From the NCBI RefSeq assembly GCF_000350225.1, contig NW_005178992.1, positions 62,001 through 126,000 of the forward strand: a DNA stretch of 64,000 nucleotides. The letters run 5' to 3'. Numbering within the stretch: position 1 is the first letter of the stretch; each line of letters starts with the position of its first letter. The translations under genes were made by a program, and so were the position numbers. Origin of the DNA: Chondrus crispus (Eukaryota > Rhodophyta > Florideophyceae > Gigartinales > Gigartinaceae). The notes under the pieces are model-generated. The model saw only the letters and a program-made list of their open reading frames with translations. It was not told the origin of the DNA and did not search any database. Shown one piece after another: positions 33,220 to 42,901 of the stretch.

Positions 33220-35250
33220 TTGATATGAAGTTTGCATCAGGAGGAATTTTAGATACATGCACTGGTTCCACAGTCTTTTTGAAGCTTGTTTCTTCGGCGT
33301 TGTATGCATTCACCAGGGCAAATTGCGGAAAGCCTTGTGCTTGGTGACGCATGAAAGATTTGTTACCAAAATGATTTAGCATCTCCTGCAGCACGACGGG
33401 TTCAATACTGCTCAACTGTGAGCTTTGGGCAGAGACTGTACTGGATGTCGTATTGCTTGTGGAGAATCTCCATGTTTCATCTTTCATATCCAATATCTCA
33501 TCATCACCGTCGTCGTATTCTATATTGTGCCTACCGTCCTCGTCGATCGATCGAACAGTGCCAGAGTAATAGGAATTGTCAAGAGGCCAGAATACATCGA
33601 CACAGTCTCCTGCTTTCGGCAGTTCCGGTTCACAGTCGCTTGTCGAATACTCGTGATGGAAGGCTGTCTCGTCATAATCGCAATCATCAGTATTACGATT
33701 TACAGCTGTGCAGTCAATGACGTTTTCCAAATCCATATCGAGTTGATCTATGCTTTGTTGAATTTGAATGGCAAAAGGGTCGTCTTGAATCGCGAAACGT
33801 GTGTCTTCGATTGCAGATGATATCGTCTTCCCATGTGCCCCTGGTACTGTAATTGTGCAGGAGGAGGGATCATATGATAGCACAACACGCGGCGATGACC
33901 ATTTGCCTCGTTTTTCGTGGTGTCGTTTGACATAAATCTCAACCAGATCTCCTACTCCTACTTGAGGTTCAGTTAGGGAATTTGGTCGGAGTATCAGGTT
34001 GAGTTTGCGTTTTGCTTTGATCGTGTCATGAGCATCGATTAAGTCTTTTGAGATGACATTAATGCCATTCTTATCATCGCATGGCTTTGTAAAGCCTTTT
34101 GCTAGTTCAAAGGCGGACAGTACATCAGATCCGTAAAGATCATTTGAAATGCGAATGGCACGATAGGCCATTAGTTCTGGTGGCATCGGTGGTTCAGATG
34201 ACGCCTTCAGTCGGAGGAATATACTTCTGATAATGCTGTGTTTTGACTCTAACAGATTCTTGCTGTGACGTCTCGGTGGCACGGGTCGGAACTTGAGGTG
34301 GTTCAGCCTGAGATATTCAGCAAACTCGGTCTTATTGAATGCATTGTCACCATGTACATAGCTGGGATACCAGAACTGATTAGTCCAGGCCGCTTCGAAT
34401 CCTTCAATAGATGACTTGATTGTGGCATCATTTACCACATACCAAGCAGAGTATCGGGACCAGGCGTCCATTATGTGAAAAATTCGTAGGCCTTCCAAAT
34501 GAAAGTGGTCAATGCATACAATATCATTGAAATTGTGGTGAAGGGATGTCAGCGATACCTTTCGAGAGGGTTTTGGAAATGAAGTGGCTCTGCATCCATG
34601 GCAAGTTTCAACTGTACGGGATAGATATTTTCAACTTCTTTGCTCCACATTTCATTTCGTTCTAGTAGCGTTCGAATGTCTGAGAAGGAGGCATGTCCAC
34701 AAATGTGTTTGTGAACTTTATCGATGATTCTTTTGACTTCATTCCATGGACGAGTATCTGTACTGTGAGCTGATGAAGCACAGAGAGCGTTCAGGGAAGC
34801 AGAATGGTACTTCTCCGGTACAGCACGTGAGAAGGTCGCATAGGGGATGTAGCTATTCAAATCATGATCAACCATGGAGATGGATTCGGTAGAGGGGCCT
34901 TTTCCGGCAAAGACGATTGCATTGGTGCCAACATGCATGATATTGGACTTGCTGGTGACATTTCGTCCTATCACCCACTGTGAGGACCCTTCTAAGACCA
35001 GGTGACGAATCCGGATCAGACTGCCATCATCAGACAATGCCGTGAGCAGAACGGATCCGAGAATTCTGCGTTTTGCGCTAGCACGATTTCCGCAACCATA
35101 CTGCCGAAAGCAGCGACCGTTCAAGGATGACGGTATATTGTCAAGCGTGCTGGTGAAACTTGAGAGGATCTGTTGCTTGAGAATGTGTAGCTCCGTCAAC
35201 CCGATCGCAGTGTATGGCGCTCCGTCGTCGACAAGTGGCCCAACGTCTTT
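33220..35250 (-). pseudogene. pol: Copia Pol, 5' half: protease, integrase and Tudor-like extension
   Basis: Starts in the -1 frame relative to gag with VDDGAPYTAIG (protease, Asp-Asp-Gly). Then come a pre-integrase zinc segment (HICGHASFSD), a frame change near 34560, and the integrase core (DAWSRYS, DNAF, LLESKHS as the D, D and E motifs). After the integrase C-terminal region a Tudor-like domain lies at 33464-33610 (VFWPLDN.YY.G.V....DG.HNI.YDDGD.E.L). The frame runs to the E2 insertion and continues in RT at 19385. Apart from the insertion, the one frame change is the only defect seen. Confidence 0.82.
33464..33610 (-). other. Tudor-like domain in copia integrase
   Basis: About 49 residues with the pattern V-F-W-P-L-D, Y-Y-x-G-x-V, D-G-x-H-x-I-x-Y-D-D-G-D-x-E, E-x-W. 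Tudor and related Royal-family folds have this aromatic and YDDGD pattern and often bind methylated histone tails. Assignment is by motif, without a profile search. Confidence 0.6.
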
Positions 35251-35253
35251 TTT
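35247..35253 (-). promoter_or_regulatory. Probable -1 ribosomal frameshift site between copia gag and pol
   Basis: On the element strand the heptamer A AAA AAG lies in the correct phase of gag (codons CAA AAA AAG). Slipping one base back enters the frame that carries the protease motif DDGAPYTAIG within about 15 codons. Gag alone would stop at 35196. An A-run length change is the alternative explanation. Confidence 0.55.
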
Positions 35254-35911
35254 TGGACGGGGTTGGTTACATCTATGGTGGGGATATTTGCCATGTGGAA
35301 AGTGACTGTGTTGTTTTCTGATCTGGGGTTGAATCCAGCACCATCTCGTGATAAAGTAGATGAAGCAGGGGTATCTGTGCTTCTGGTCTGCGGCTTGAGT
35401 CTACCGTCAGGATTATGATCTCCAGACCAGTGTCCGTACTTCTTGCAGGTGCGGCACTGTGAGCGTGATTTCAAATCAAGGAGCTGTAGAGGTGAGAGCT
35501 TACGACGGCCTCGCGGATTGCTACTTCTCCCACGAAAGTGTTCAGTTGTAGCTGCGTTGGATATAATGAGGTTCGATTGGCTGACGGTTGTATCATGTGG
35601 TCCATCGCATTGTCTCAGAACAGACGAGACAGACTGATATGATACTGCTTTCATGAATTCGTCATTTGTGGATTGGCTGTTTAGATCCGTGCCAATAGGT
35701 GAGGCAGCAGCTAAGACGGATACTCGTTGCGTGTTATCAATTGAAGCATTCGCAATCAACATGAGAGCCGTCAGCGATTCAGGTAGCTTTGCGCTTTTTC
35801 CAATAGCATTAAACTTTGCCACTTGTGCCGCAAACCTTGATTCAAAGTTTCGTATGGACTCGCTTGAGCTGCGTTTAGTGGACAGTAGATCATTGAAGTT
35901 TCGAAACACTT

Positions 35912-36577
35912 CGTAGTATAACGACGGACGCGCGCGCGGGGATATTATTAACAGTGCGGCCGTGCACGGTGGACACGTGGGCGGGTGTGCCCACGTGTAG
36001 GGAGCGCGCGCGTGCCGAGCGGTCGTAATCTGGCGTACGTGTACAGTAGTGCACGTGTCGGCCAAGCGGTAGTCTGCTAGTATTACGTGTACGCTAGCAC
36101 ACGTGGCATCCGTGCGGTAGTCTGTAAGCAGCGCGTGTGTACAGTAGTACACACGCGTAGCTGCAGCGTCCGCGCGGTAATTAGGAATTGAGGCGCTAGT
36201 TTTTTAATGGCGTACAGTACCTGGTACGCACTAGGCGGCAGATACTGTATACTGGGACAGGTGTCCGAGGCGTCCCTCTGAGGGGTTAAGACCTGACACC
36301 CGTCCCCACCAGTAAACTGGGGCAAGCTCGCCCCCGTCCCTTTTGCGCCTACGTACGTCCGCTTTCGGTTGTCTGTCGCGCGCGCTGGTTTCTAACCCGT
36401 TACCGGTCGCTCCCATTCACGCACCACAGGGCGACTGCGCGTATCCGGCCAGTGAGCCACTCCCTTTTGGCGAGCTCGTCCGATCGGTTCAATTAGCGCG
36501 TCGCGTCCGCGCCGTGTGCTCCCTCGCTAAAACCTCCGCCTCTCACCCAACCCAGGGCGGAGAGGAGCTATCCCACA
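35912..36577. repeat. Solo LTR (666 bp) of an E1-related Ty3 family
   Basis: Flanked by a perfect CACTT duplication (35907-35911, 36578-36582) inside copia gag. The ends are CGTAGTATAAC (TG mutated to CG) and GCTATCCCACA. It carries four CACGTG motifs in the left half, and a right half similar to E1 LTR sequence: GGCAAGC.CGCC, GGTTTC..GC(T)CG.TACCGGTCG, GCGACTGCGCGT.TCC. No internal element sequence is present, so it looks like the product of LTR-LTR recombination. Confidence 0.8.
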
Positions 36578-36910
36578 CACTTCACTGACAACTGATAGAG
36601 CATCTCGTTGATACACGGCTTTCACGATAGCTTCTGCCCATAGGTCAGATTGTATCACGTTGTCATCAATTCCAGTGCAAAGATCAGCTGCACGTCCATA
36701 GAGCTGTGACTTGAGGCAGATGCCTCGTAGTTCTTTCGGGATTTTGTGCGAATTATGGTCATTGAGCTTGTCATGAAACGCAGCCCAAAGTTTGACGGCT
36801 TCAGAGTAGTGTTGTTGGTCACCTCGGCCGTCCGTCCATGGGACCGCCTTTATATCCCAGGAGAACTTTGGCAGGGTCGGAACGTTGGAACCGTGGGCTG
36901 GGCCCATAAC

Positions 36911-37270
36911 TAAGAGTAAGCTGATTTGGGATCAGGGGGGCAATCAGGTTACTGTATCTTTGTGGGATCAGAGTAGGGAGCGGGCGAAGGAAGTGAACAG
37001 TAGCGAAACAATGATTTACGTGGTATCGTGCGTATCTTCTTTGTCGTCTTTTTCTGTTGCAGCTGTGTGGACGTGTGCTTTATACTGATGATGTGTTGGC
37101 AAGTTGTGTTAGAATATGTCGTGCACAAGAGGACGTGATATGTTGTGATGAGCACTGAGGTTGCATTTGATAATCGTTGCATTTGAATAAAAGTGTTTGA
37201 ATGAAGGGACGTGAGAGGCATGTCCGTTGGAGTGAGGGGTCGTGAGATATCCGAATTCAAAATTATCATA
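36911..37270 (-). repeat. Copia 5' LTR
   Basis: 360 bp, the promoter-side LTR of the - strand element; followed on the right by GTGGG (37271-37275). Confidence 0.9.
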
Positions 37271-39232
37271 GTGGGATGTCACAAAGTGTACCGGCGACAG
37301 CGGCATTAAGGGGATATAATAGAAGTATTTTGAGGAGGGCTGGGACCGCCTGGCATTGTTAAATTTATCATAACTCTCCTATTGCGGATAAAATTTCCCC
37401 AGGTCACCCACCGACTGTGGTGCCCTTCTACTCGCAGAGCAATTCACAAAAAGGGGGTGGGTGCCGTATTTAAATTTCTGGCAGTGTACATATAGTGCGC
37501 TTCAAAATTATAGCCCTCAGAGCATCTCTACCGGTTGATTTTTTTTGTGTCTGTAACGGCTACTTTTAGTCTGCACCTCAGATTAATGCCATCTTCGAAT
37601 AGTGCCGGTTTCGTGGCTCCCACATGGTGCCCTACTAATGGGGATGGGCCCCTGTCTTGTAGGACTTGAGCAGAAAAATGTTTCTGTACCAACTGCTACG
37701 GTATTGTACCGTACTGTAGCAGTTGGTACAGAAACATTGTACGTGTATCGGAGCCGACGGCTTGTCGTGCTGCGCATAATCATAGAAGTGTACTGTACAG
37801 TTCTGTACCCATGGGTGGGTACTGTGCTTTACGCAGAAGAATATCTTACGTTCCGAATCTGCGATTCGCGGCTCTGTGTGAAGATTTTTCACATTACAGT
37901 AACTTACATGCAAAGATGCGGCCGAATGCGTTGACGGTCATAATTTCACCTTGACATGGGGCCAGAATTGCATACGGCTTCACGGTACAATAGCTGGCGT
38001 CTTGCGAGCATGTAAGTAAAATGTAGCACTGTGGAAGCCTACGAGTAAAGTATGAGTTCGAACTGCGCCTCTGGGTCCAATAGAGGCCAGTTTATGGGCG
38101 GTCCGATGACAACTCGTCACGGGGAGTGGTTCCAGCTGGTTTGAACACCCTTTCGGTCCAACCAACAAGACAACGGCTAAGGCCAGGCAGAAAGTAGCGA
38201 AAAATTGAAAATGTATGTAGATTTGGCACAGCAGTATCAGACAGCGTGGAGTCAGTAACCCTAAATCACTAGAGTCCGTTGCTGGAGGGACACTCACCCC
38301 CTAAATACCTGTAAATCTCTATAAATCTGTCGGCCTTTCATCAACGAAATGTCCCTGCCGAAAGCCCCTCCATCCGCAACACACGCCGACCAGCCCCCAC
38401 GTACACAGAACGGCAGGCACGTGCACACCATCCACCATCACCCTCCTCCCGTCCTCCTGAAAGCGCGCCGGTCGCAACCCCTCTGCTTCCCCCCCTTCTC
38501 AGAACTTAGTCTGCCGAACTGCACCAATCTGCCCGCTTCCCTTGCCGCTCTCGTACCTCGCCACTATTTCAAGCACGTCCACCTCTAGTTACGCCTCCCC
38601 ACCCAAGTGCTTTGGATTGTTATCACCTTGTCGGTTTACGCTAATGCTTTGTACTCATGTCGCGTAACCCTCATCAGGCCCCGATGCCGCGTATGTTCGG
38701 GTACGATATAACACTTTGTCTTCTTTCTAAACCGCTCTGGCCTTTGAAGCGTCCGCGTATTTATCCTCTAGTACGCTTGTATTGCCGTCTCTAATACTTG
38801 CATACAACTTTTTTCTTTGCGATCCTTCACATCTGCGTATCGTTTACCTCGTCTTTTTATTGCTTCTGGACACCCCATATCGACACGGCTTACCCTTCTT
38901 CTTTGACATGCACTTTCTTTCTTGTTCTTTTCACATCCAAACCCGTCCAATCCACTCTAACGCATCCTGCACATACGTCCTCATATCTTTCTAACGATGT
39001 ATCTGGCTCTAAAACGCTCTACGCCACCCTAAAACTAACGTGGGCACGGAACTGCTTGTCGACTCGCATACATATTCACACCTATACATCTGTTCTGTCC
39101 CTCGCGATCTCCAAACTGCCGACAATTGACATATAATCCCGTAATACTCGACTTCGACCATCTACCGCGTTTTCTATCGGTTGTCACAATTGCAATTCTT
39201 TGCGCACTGCCTTCTCTCCCGTGTCTTTGCTA
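37271..39232. other. Intergenic region upstream of ARS2
   Basis: No supported gene. It holds a strong hairpin at 37677-37738 and, from about 38350, a pyrimidine-rich C/T tract leading to the ARS2 start, which probably includes its promoter and 5' leader. Short Pro/Thr/Ser frames here follow from the C/T bias. Confidence 0.5.
37677..37738. repeat. Long perfect inverted repeat (23-nt arms, 16-nt loop)
   Basis: Arms AATGTTTCTGTACCAACTGC... (37677-37699) and its exact complement (37716-37738). The loop holds a second nested palindrome (GGTA..TACC). It could be a miniature transposon or a small-RNA precursor. Confidence 0.75.
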
Positions 39233-42200
39233 ATGTCGACACACAAACACAAATGGCTATGCGCGTCCTCATCGAACAGTGCGTTCAATGGAGCTCCGCC
39301 GAATGCGTACCCGCCTATCAATCCCCCTAGAGCACCTATCCAAGGACCTCCACCTCATCACCCGAATCCTAACGTGTCGGTGATGCACCCTCCTTATCCG
39401 CCTCAGCATTTCCAAAATGCTCCCCAAGGAGTGCCGCAAGGAGTCCCGCCGCAGCCCACTGCACCTCCACAGCCGTATGGTCTCGGTGTCGTCAGGAATA
39501 GAGACTGGGAAAAGGTGGACGGCCGCCACCAGATTTACGAGCGAGATAGCAAAAGAATGCGCCCTTTTCCCAATAATCCTAACGACAATGGCTACCCAAA
39601 CCCCCCGCAACCTCCGTACAACAGACCAGCCCCCCAGGGTGTAACAACTCCCAATGCTAATATGGGCCCGTCTGTTGCATATAATTCTCAGCGACACCCG
39701 GGAATGCTTCCCCACAATCCCCCTATACATCCGCCGAATCAACAAGCACTCGCGTTTCAACAACGTCAAGGTCCCTTCCCTCAGGTCGCTGTCATAAATC
39801 CCCAGCATAGGCCCCCGCTGCCACAGCAGCACCCGCAGATCCAAGCTCCATATACTTCTCAATACCCGGGGCCGCACGCTCAGCCTCGGACTGCGCAGAC
39901 CCCTTATGATAGGCTGCCCCCCCCACCACGAAAGAACTTTGGTGCTTCGGCCCCAGAGAGTAGCGCGACTGGTGCTAGTTCTGCTGGTAATCATGGAGTT
40001 CCAGGTGGCCATTCCACAAATGGACCTGAGAAGGAGCGGTCCGATCAGCCAATGTCTTTCAAGGACTTTCTACTCAAACAACCTGATAATATTTCGTCCC
40101 ATGCCGCCCAGGAGGCATATGATGAGTACGTCAAAAGCTTCGCTGTTCGCAAGCCCAATGAGTTCTTCGAACAGCATAAGGATGAAGAGTGGTTTAGGGA
40201 AAGATACGATCCTGAATATGTGTCAAAGAGAATAGTACGGATTCGCGAAGAGGTCCAAGAGCGAGCGAAAGTCTATAGAGATCTCTGGGAAAGAGGTGGG
40301 AGTCAGGTATGTGCTCCAGAACTTTCCGCTTTTCCGGAAGGTTCAAACTATAGGAAGAAAAGCGATGGTCATGCTCTTGAATCCCAGACACCAAAAGAAG
40401 ACAATCAGCCCGTGAAAGAGGAAGGAAACGCCGTAAGTAAGTTTGTCGAAGACGAACATGACATCAAGAAAGAAAGGAAAGTGCAAGTGGAAGGCACTGA
40501 ACCTGACCAGAAACAAAAAACTCAAGACGTGAAGGAGGCAGCGTCAGAACAGTCGACAGTCAAAAAGGACGAAAACAAAGTTGTCAAAGAGACCGTTTCA
40601 GATGAAGAAGAAAGAGGAGGCCTTGTCACCGAAAAGAAAGAAGATCCGATTCTTGACTCTGCGCCAACAGGCGAAGAAGGGGGAGGGACAGGGCTCCTAC
40701 CAGGTCAGTCAAGCCAAGAACATGTGCTCTTCTTGCCATTGAGGCGTGAGCATCAAAAGGACACTATATTCATGCGCTCAATTCCCACTAATCTCTGTCG
40801 CGACGATCTCACGGCAGTTCTTAAGCATGGTGAGGATGGAACATTAAGCCTTAACCTTCGTCGTTTAAAGCTCGGTGATATCAACCCGCTGCGCTCACTG
40901 GAACGGTTCGGCTGGGCCGTGTATGACTCAGAGGAGACTGCCGCGAAAGCCATTACCGCCGTAAAGGGTGTGAAAGTAGTCTCTAGAAAGGACAAGAATC
41001 GGACTGCAGACGGAGAAGCGAGATCCGAAGGGGACACGCAGACGACTACGGCAGAAGATTCTAACAGTACTTACGTCATCGACTGCATGCTTAACTTAGA
41101 GCGGAAGAAGAAGTTCTCTCAGGGCCGTGTTCTTCCGGCCGCGTTCGGTACTCCAGAACGGATGAAGTATGACGTCGCACAGTCCGCGAAAATGATGAGA
41201 TGCTTGGACGCTGACCGGAAAATGGACCCCAGTTTAAATCCGCTCACTGATGAAGTATTGACGAACCTCGAGGATGATGGCCAGCGACTGGATCACATTA
41301 TCACTTACTTGCGCGAAGTGCATTATTTTTGCTACTACTCTGGGAACGAGTTTCTGGAAGATCCGACGAGCATGCCACCACAAGAATTGCGACCGAGGGC
41401 TGACCGGGGACGCCACATGTCGGAAGCCGATAACCGTTTACTCAGAAGAGTTGACGAACGGGCGCGATGGGTTCTTGAACGTGATTATGATCGGCCAAGG
41501 AGCAACAGTGACAATGGGGAAGCCGCAAAAGAAGCCGCTCTTCAAAAATGGTTTAAAGCAAATACAAAACATGAGGCCGAAGGGCGATATAGATGCAACC
41601 TCCCACCGCACAAACTGTTCAAGGGACCTGAATTTGTCGAGAAGCACATACGAACTAGGCATGCTGACAAAGTTAAGCAAGTGGCGGATAAAGCGCTTAT
41701 GGAGACCTACAGAGCTAACTTTGAGAATGACGCCAGCAAGGATGAAGTTGTCAAAATATATCATGAAGGTAAGACCGGCGGTCAGGAGCAGGAGAAGCAC
41801 ATGACGGGAAAGCAGGGAACCACCATTAACCGGAACGCGGCGATGGGAAATGGGTATGCACAGACAGGAACCGCGATGAACGTGGGTATGTACAATCCAT
41901 ACATGGTAGGGATGCAGTTTCCGCTAATGATGCCAACAGCAGCCGGCTTCACCGGTGGGTACGCTGGTACTCCAGGGTACGCAAATGTAATGGCTTTTGC
42001 TGGTCGTGGCATGCAAACTGCCAGTATGGGGCGACCGGGAATGCCCCCCGGTGGAATCATGCCACCCGGGCGAAGTCCTCATGATAGTAATATGGGCGTG
42101 CATCACCGACCTCCTCCACGGCGAGAAGGGAACCGCGGTGGTCTGCGAGGACGAAGAGGTGGACCGAGGCGAGGGGTTGGAGACTATTACCGCGGTGGGC

Positions 42201-42316
42201 ACGCGGATGGTCGTCCGGCTGATCCGCGAGCTAGAGGCTCTCGTCGAGCCTACAATGATCTTGATGCCCCGTCAAATGGCCCCTCCTTTGATCTCGTCAG
42301 ATACGAGGACGTATGA
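39233..42316 (+). CDS. ARS2/SERRATE zinc-finger RNA-processing factor
   Basis: A single open frame of 1027 residues from the ATG at 39233. Residues 1-270 are Pro/Gln-rich and disordered. A SERRATE/ARS2 N-terminal domain follows at about 274-360 (FKDFLLKQ...YDEY...FF..H.DEEWFRERY). After a Lys/Glu-rich acidic insert comes an RRM-like segment at about 500-580 (LFLR-type strand, IFMRSIP, WAVYDSEE), then the ARS2 core with its zinc-finger-like motif at about 786 (CNLPPHKLFKGPEFVEKHIRTRH). The C-terminus has a glycine/RG-rich stretch and a YNDLDAP motif, matching the conserved ARS2 tail that contacts the nuclear cap-binding complex. ARS2 links capped RNA to microRNA and other nuclear RNA pathways. 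No intron was seen, though the N-terminus could begin downstream of 39233. Confidence 0.92.
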   Translation: MSTHKHKWLCASSSNSAFNGAPPNAYPPINPPRAPIQGPPPHHPNPNVSVMHPPYPPQHFQNAPQGVPQGVPPQPTAPPQPYGLGVVRNRDWEKVDGRHQIYERDSKRMRPFPNNPNDNGYPNPPQPPYNRPAPQGVTTPNANMGPSVAYNSQRHPGMLPHNPPIHPPNQQALAFQQRQGPFPQVAVINPQHRPPLPQQHPQIQAPYTSQYPGPHAQPRTAQTPYDRLPPPPRKNFGASAPESSATGASSAGNHGVPGGHSTNGPEKERSDQPMSFKDFLLKQPDNISSHAAQEAYDEYVKSFAVRKPNEFFEQHKDEEWFRERYDPEYVSKRIVRIREEVQERAKVYRDLWERGGSQVCAPELSAFPEGSNYRKKSDGHALESQTPKEDNQPVKEEGNAVSKFVEDEHDIKKERKVQVEGTEPDQKQKTQDVKEAASEQSTVKKDENKVVKETVSDEEERGGLVTEKKEDPILDSAPTGEEGGGTGLLPGQSSQEHVLFLPLRREHQKDTIFMRSIPTNLCRDDLTAVLKHGEDGTLSLNLRRLKLGDINPLRSLERFGWAVYDSEETAAKAITAVKGVKVVSRKDKNRTADGEARSEGDTQTTTAEDSNSTYVIDCMLNLERKKKFSQGRVLPAAFGTPERMKYDVAQSAKMMRCLDADRKMDPSLNPLTDEVLTNLEDDGQRLDHIITYLREVHYFCYYSGNEFLEDPTSMPPQELRPRADRGRHMSEADNRLLRRVDERARWVLERDYDRPRSNSDNGEAAKEAALQKWFKANTKHEAEGRYRCNLPPHKLFKGPEFVEKHIRTRHADKVKQVADKALMETYRANFENDASKDEVVKIYHEGKTGGQEQEKHMTGKQGTTINRNAAMGNGYAQTGTAMNVGMYNPYMVGMQFPLMMPTAAGFTGGYAGTPGYANVMAFAGRGMQTASMGRPGMPPGGIMPPGRSPHDSNMGVHHRPPPRREGNRGGLRGRRGGPRRGVGDYYRGGHADGRPADPRARGSRRAYNDLDAPSNGPSFDLVRYEDV

Positions 42317-42901
42317 AATATTTTGATTTCGACTTCAGATGGAGCATAGATCCCCTGTACTACGGTCCAATGGTTCAAGCGAGACGCGTGCACATAGGCT
42401 CTTGGATGGCATCATCTCTTGTTCATTTCTTGTTGCAACGAGGCTGTTCTGGTAGAACAGAGATGTCTGCAGTGCATATTATTGGCGACTGGCGAAAGGG
42501 CTGAGCTGGACCAGAGTAACGGTTACCTAGCTTTTCCAGTCTGTCGCAAAGGAGATGGAGCGAAGCTGCGAGAGAAGTGTGAAGGTGAGCAAGGCTTTTC
42601 AGTGCTGAGAAGAAGGTTTAAGGATTGCCTCTAGAAGGGCACATGCCATGAGTTTTTTATATACCTTGAATAAAGATATTAGGATATGGGCTAGTTGAGT
42701 CGGGTCCGAATCCTGCAGCTCACACGATAATGTGGAAGTGTCACTCGCTTACGGATTGGTTTCTTTAAATATACTACGCTTAATCGCTGCGGGTTCATGC
42801 CCCTGAATTTTACGAGACTGACGGAAAGAGGTGAAGTTAGCAGCCCTTCCGGTATTGTCCGTCTGAGTTCTCAAAGTGAGGCTGGGGCTTCAAAAATGAT
42901 G
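42317..42901. other. Convergent 3' flanks of ARS2 and GTP cyclohydrolase
   Basis: No gene seen. An AATAAAG at about 42669 could end the ARS2 transcript. Confidence 0.4.

Larger units (their letters stand above)
35196..36907 (-). pseudogene. gag: Copia Gag, split by a solo LTR
   Basis: The N-terminal part (36907 to 36578) starts just inside the 5' LTR and resumes at 35911, the frame rejoining exactly when 666 bp plus one 5-bp CACTT copy are removed; the joined segment reads through the typical copia Gag helical region. Downstream is a zinc knuckle (CRTCKKYGHW...H) in which the last ligand is His, not the usual Cys. The frame ends at 35196, overlapping the protease frame. Confidence 0.8.
17565..37270 (-). 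mobile_element. Ty1/copia LTR retrotransposon, interrupted by E2 and by a solo LTR
   Basis: Two 360-bp LTRs (17565-17924, 36911-37270) and a perfect 5-bp target duplication GTGGG (17560-17564, 37271-37275). On the - strand the order is LTR, gag, protease, integrase, RT, RNase H, LTR, and integrase before RT marks Ty1/copia. Removing E2 with one TTGAT leaves about 5.87 kb, and removing the 671-bp solo-LTR insertion leaves about 5.2 kb. Frames rejoin cleanly across both insertion points, which confirms the nesting. The LTRs differ at about ten positions in 360. Confidence 0.93.
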
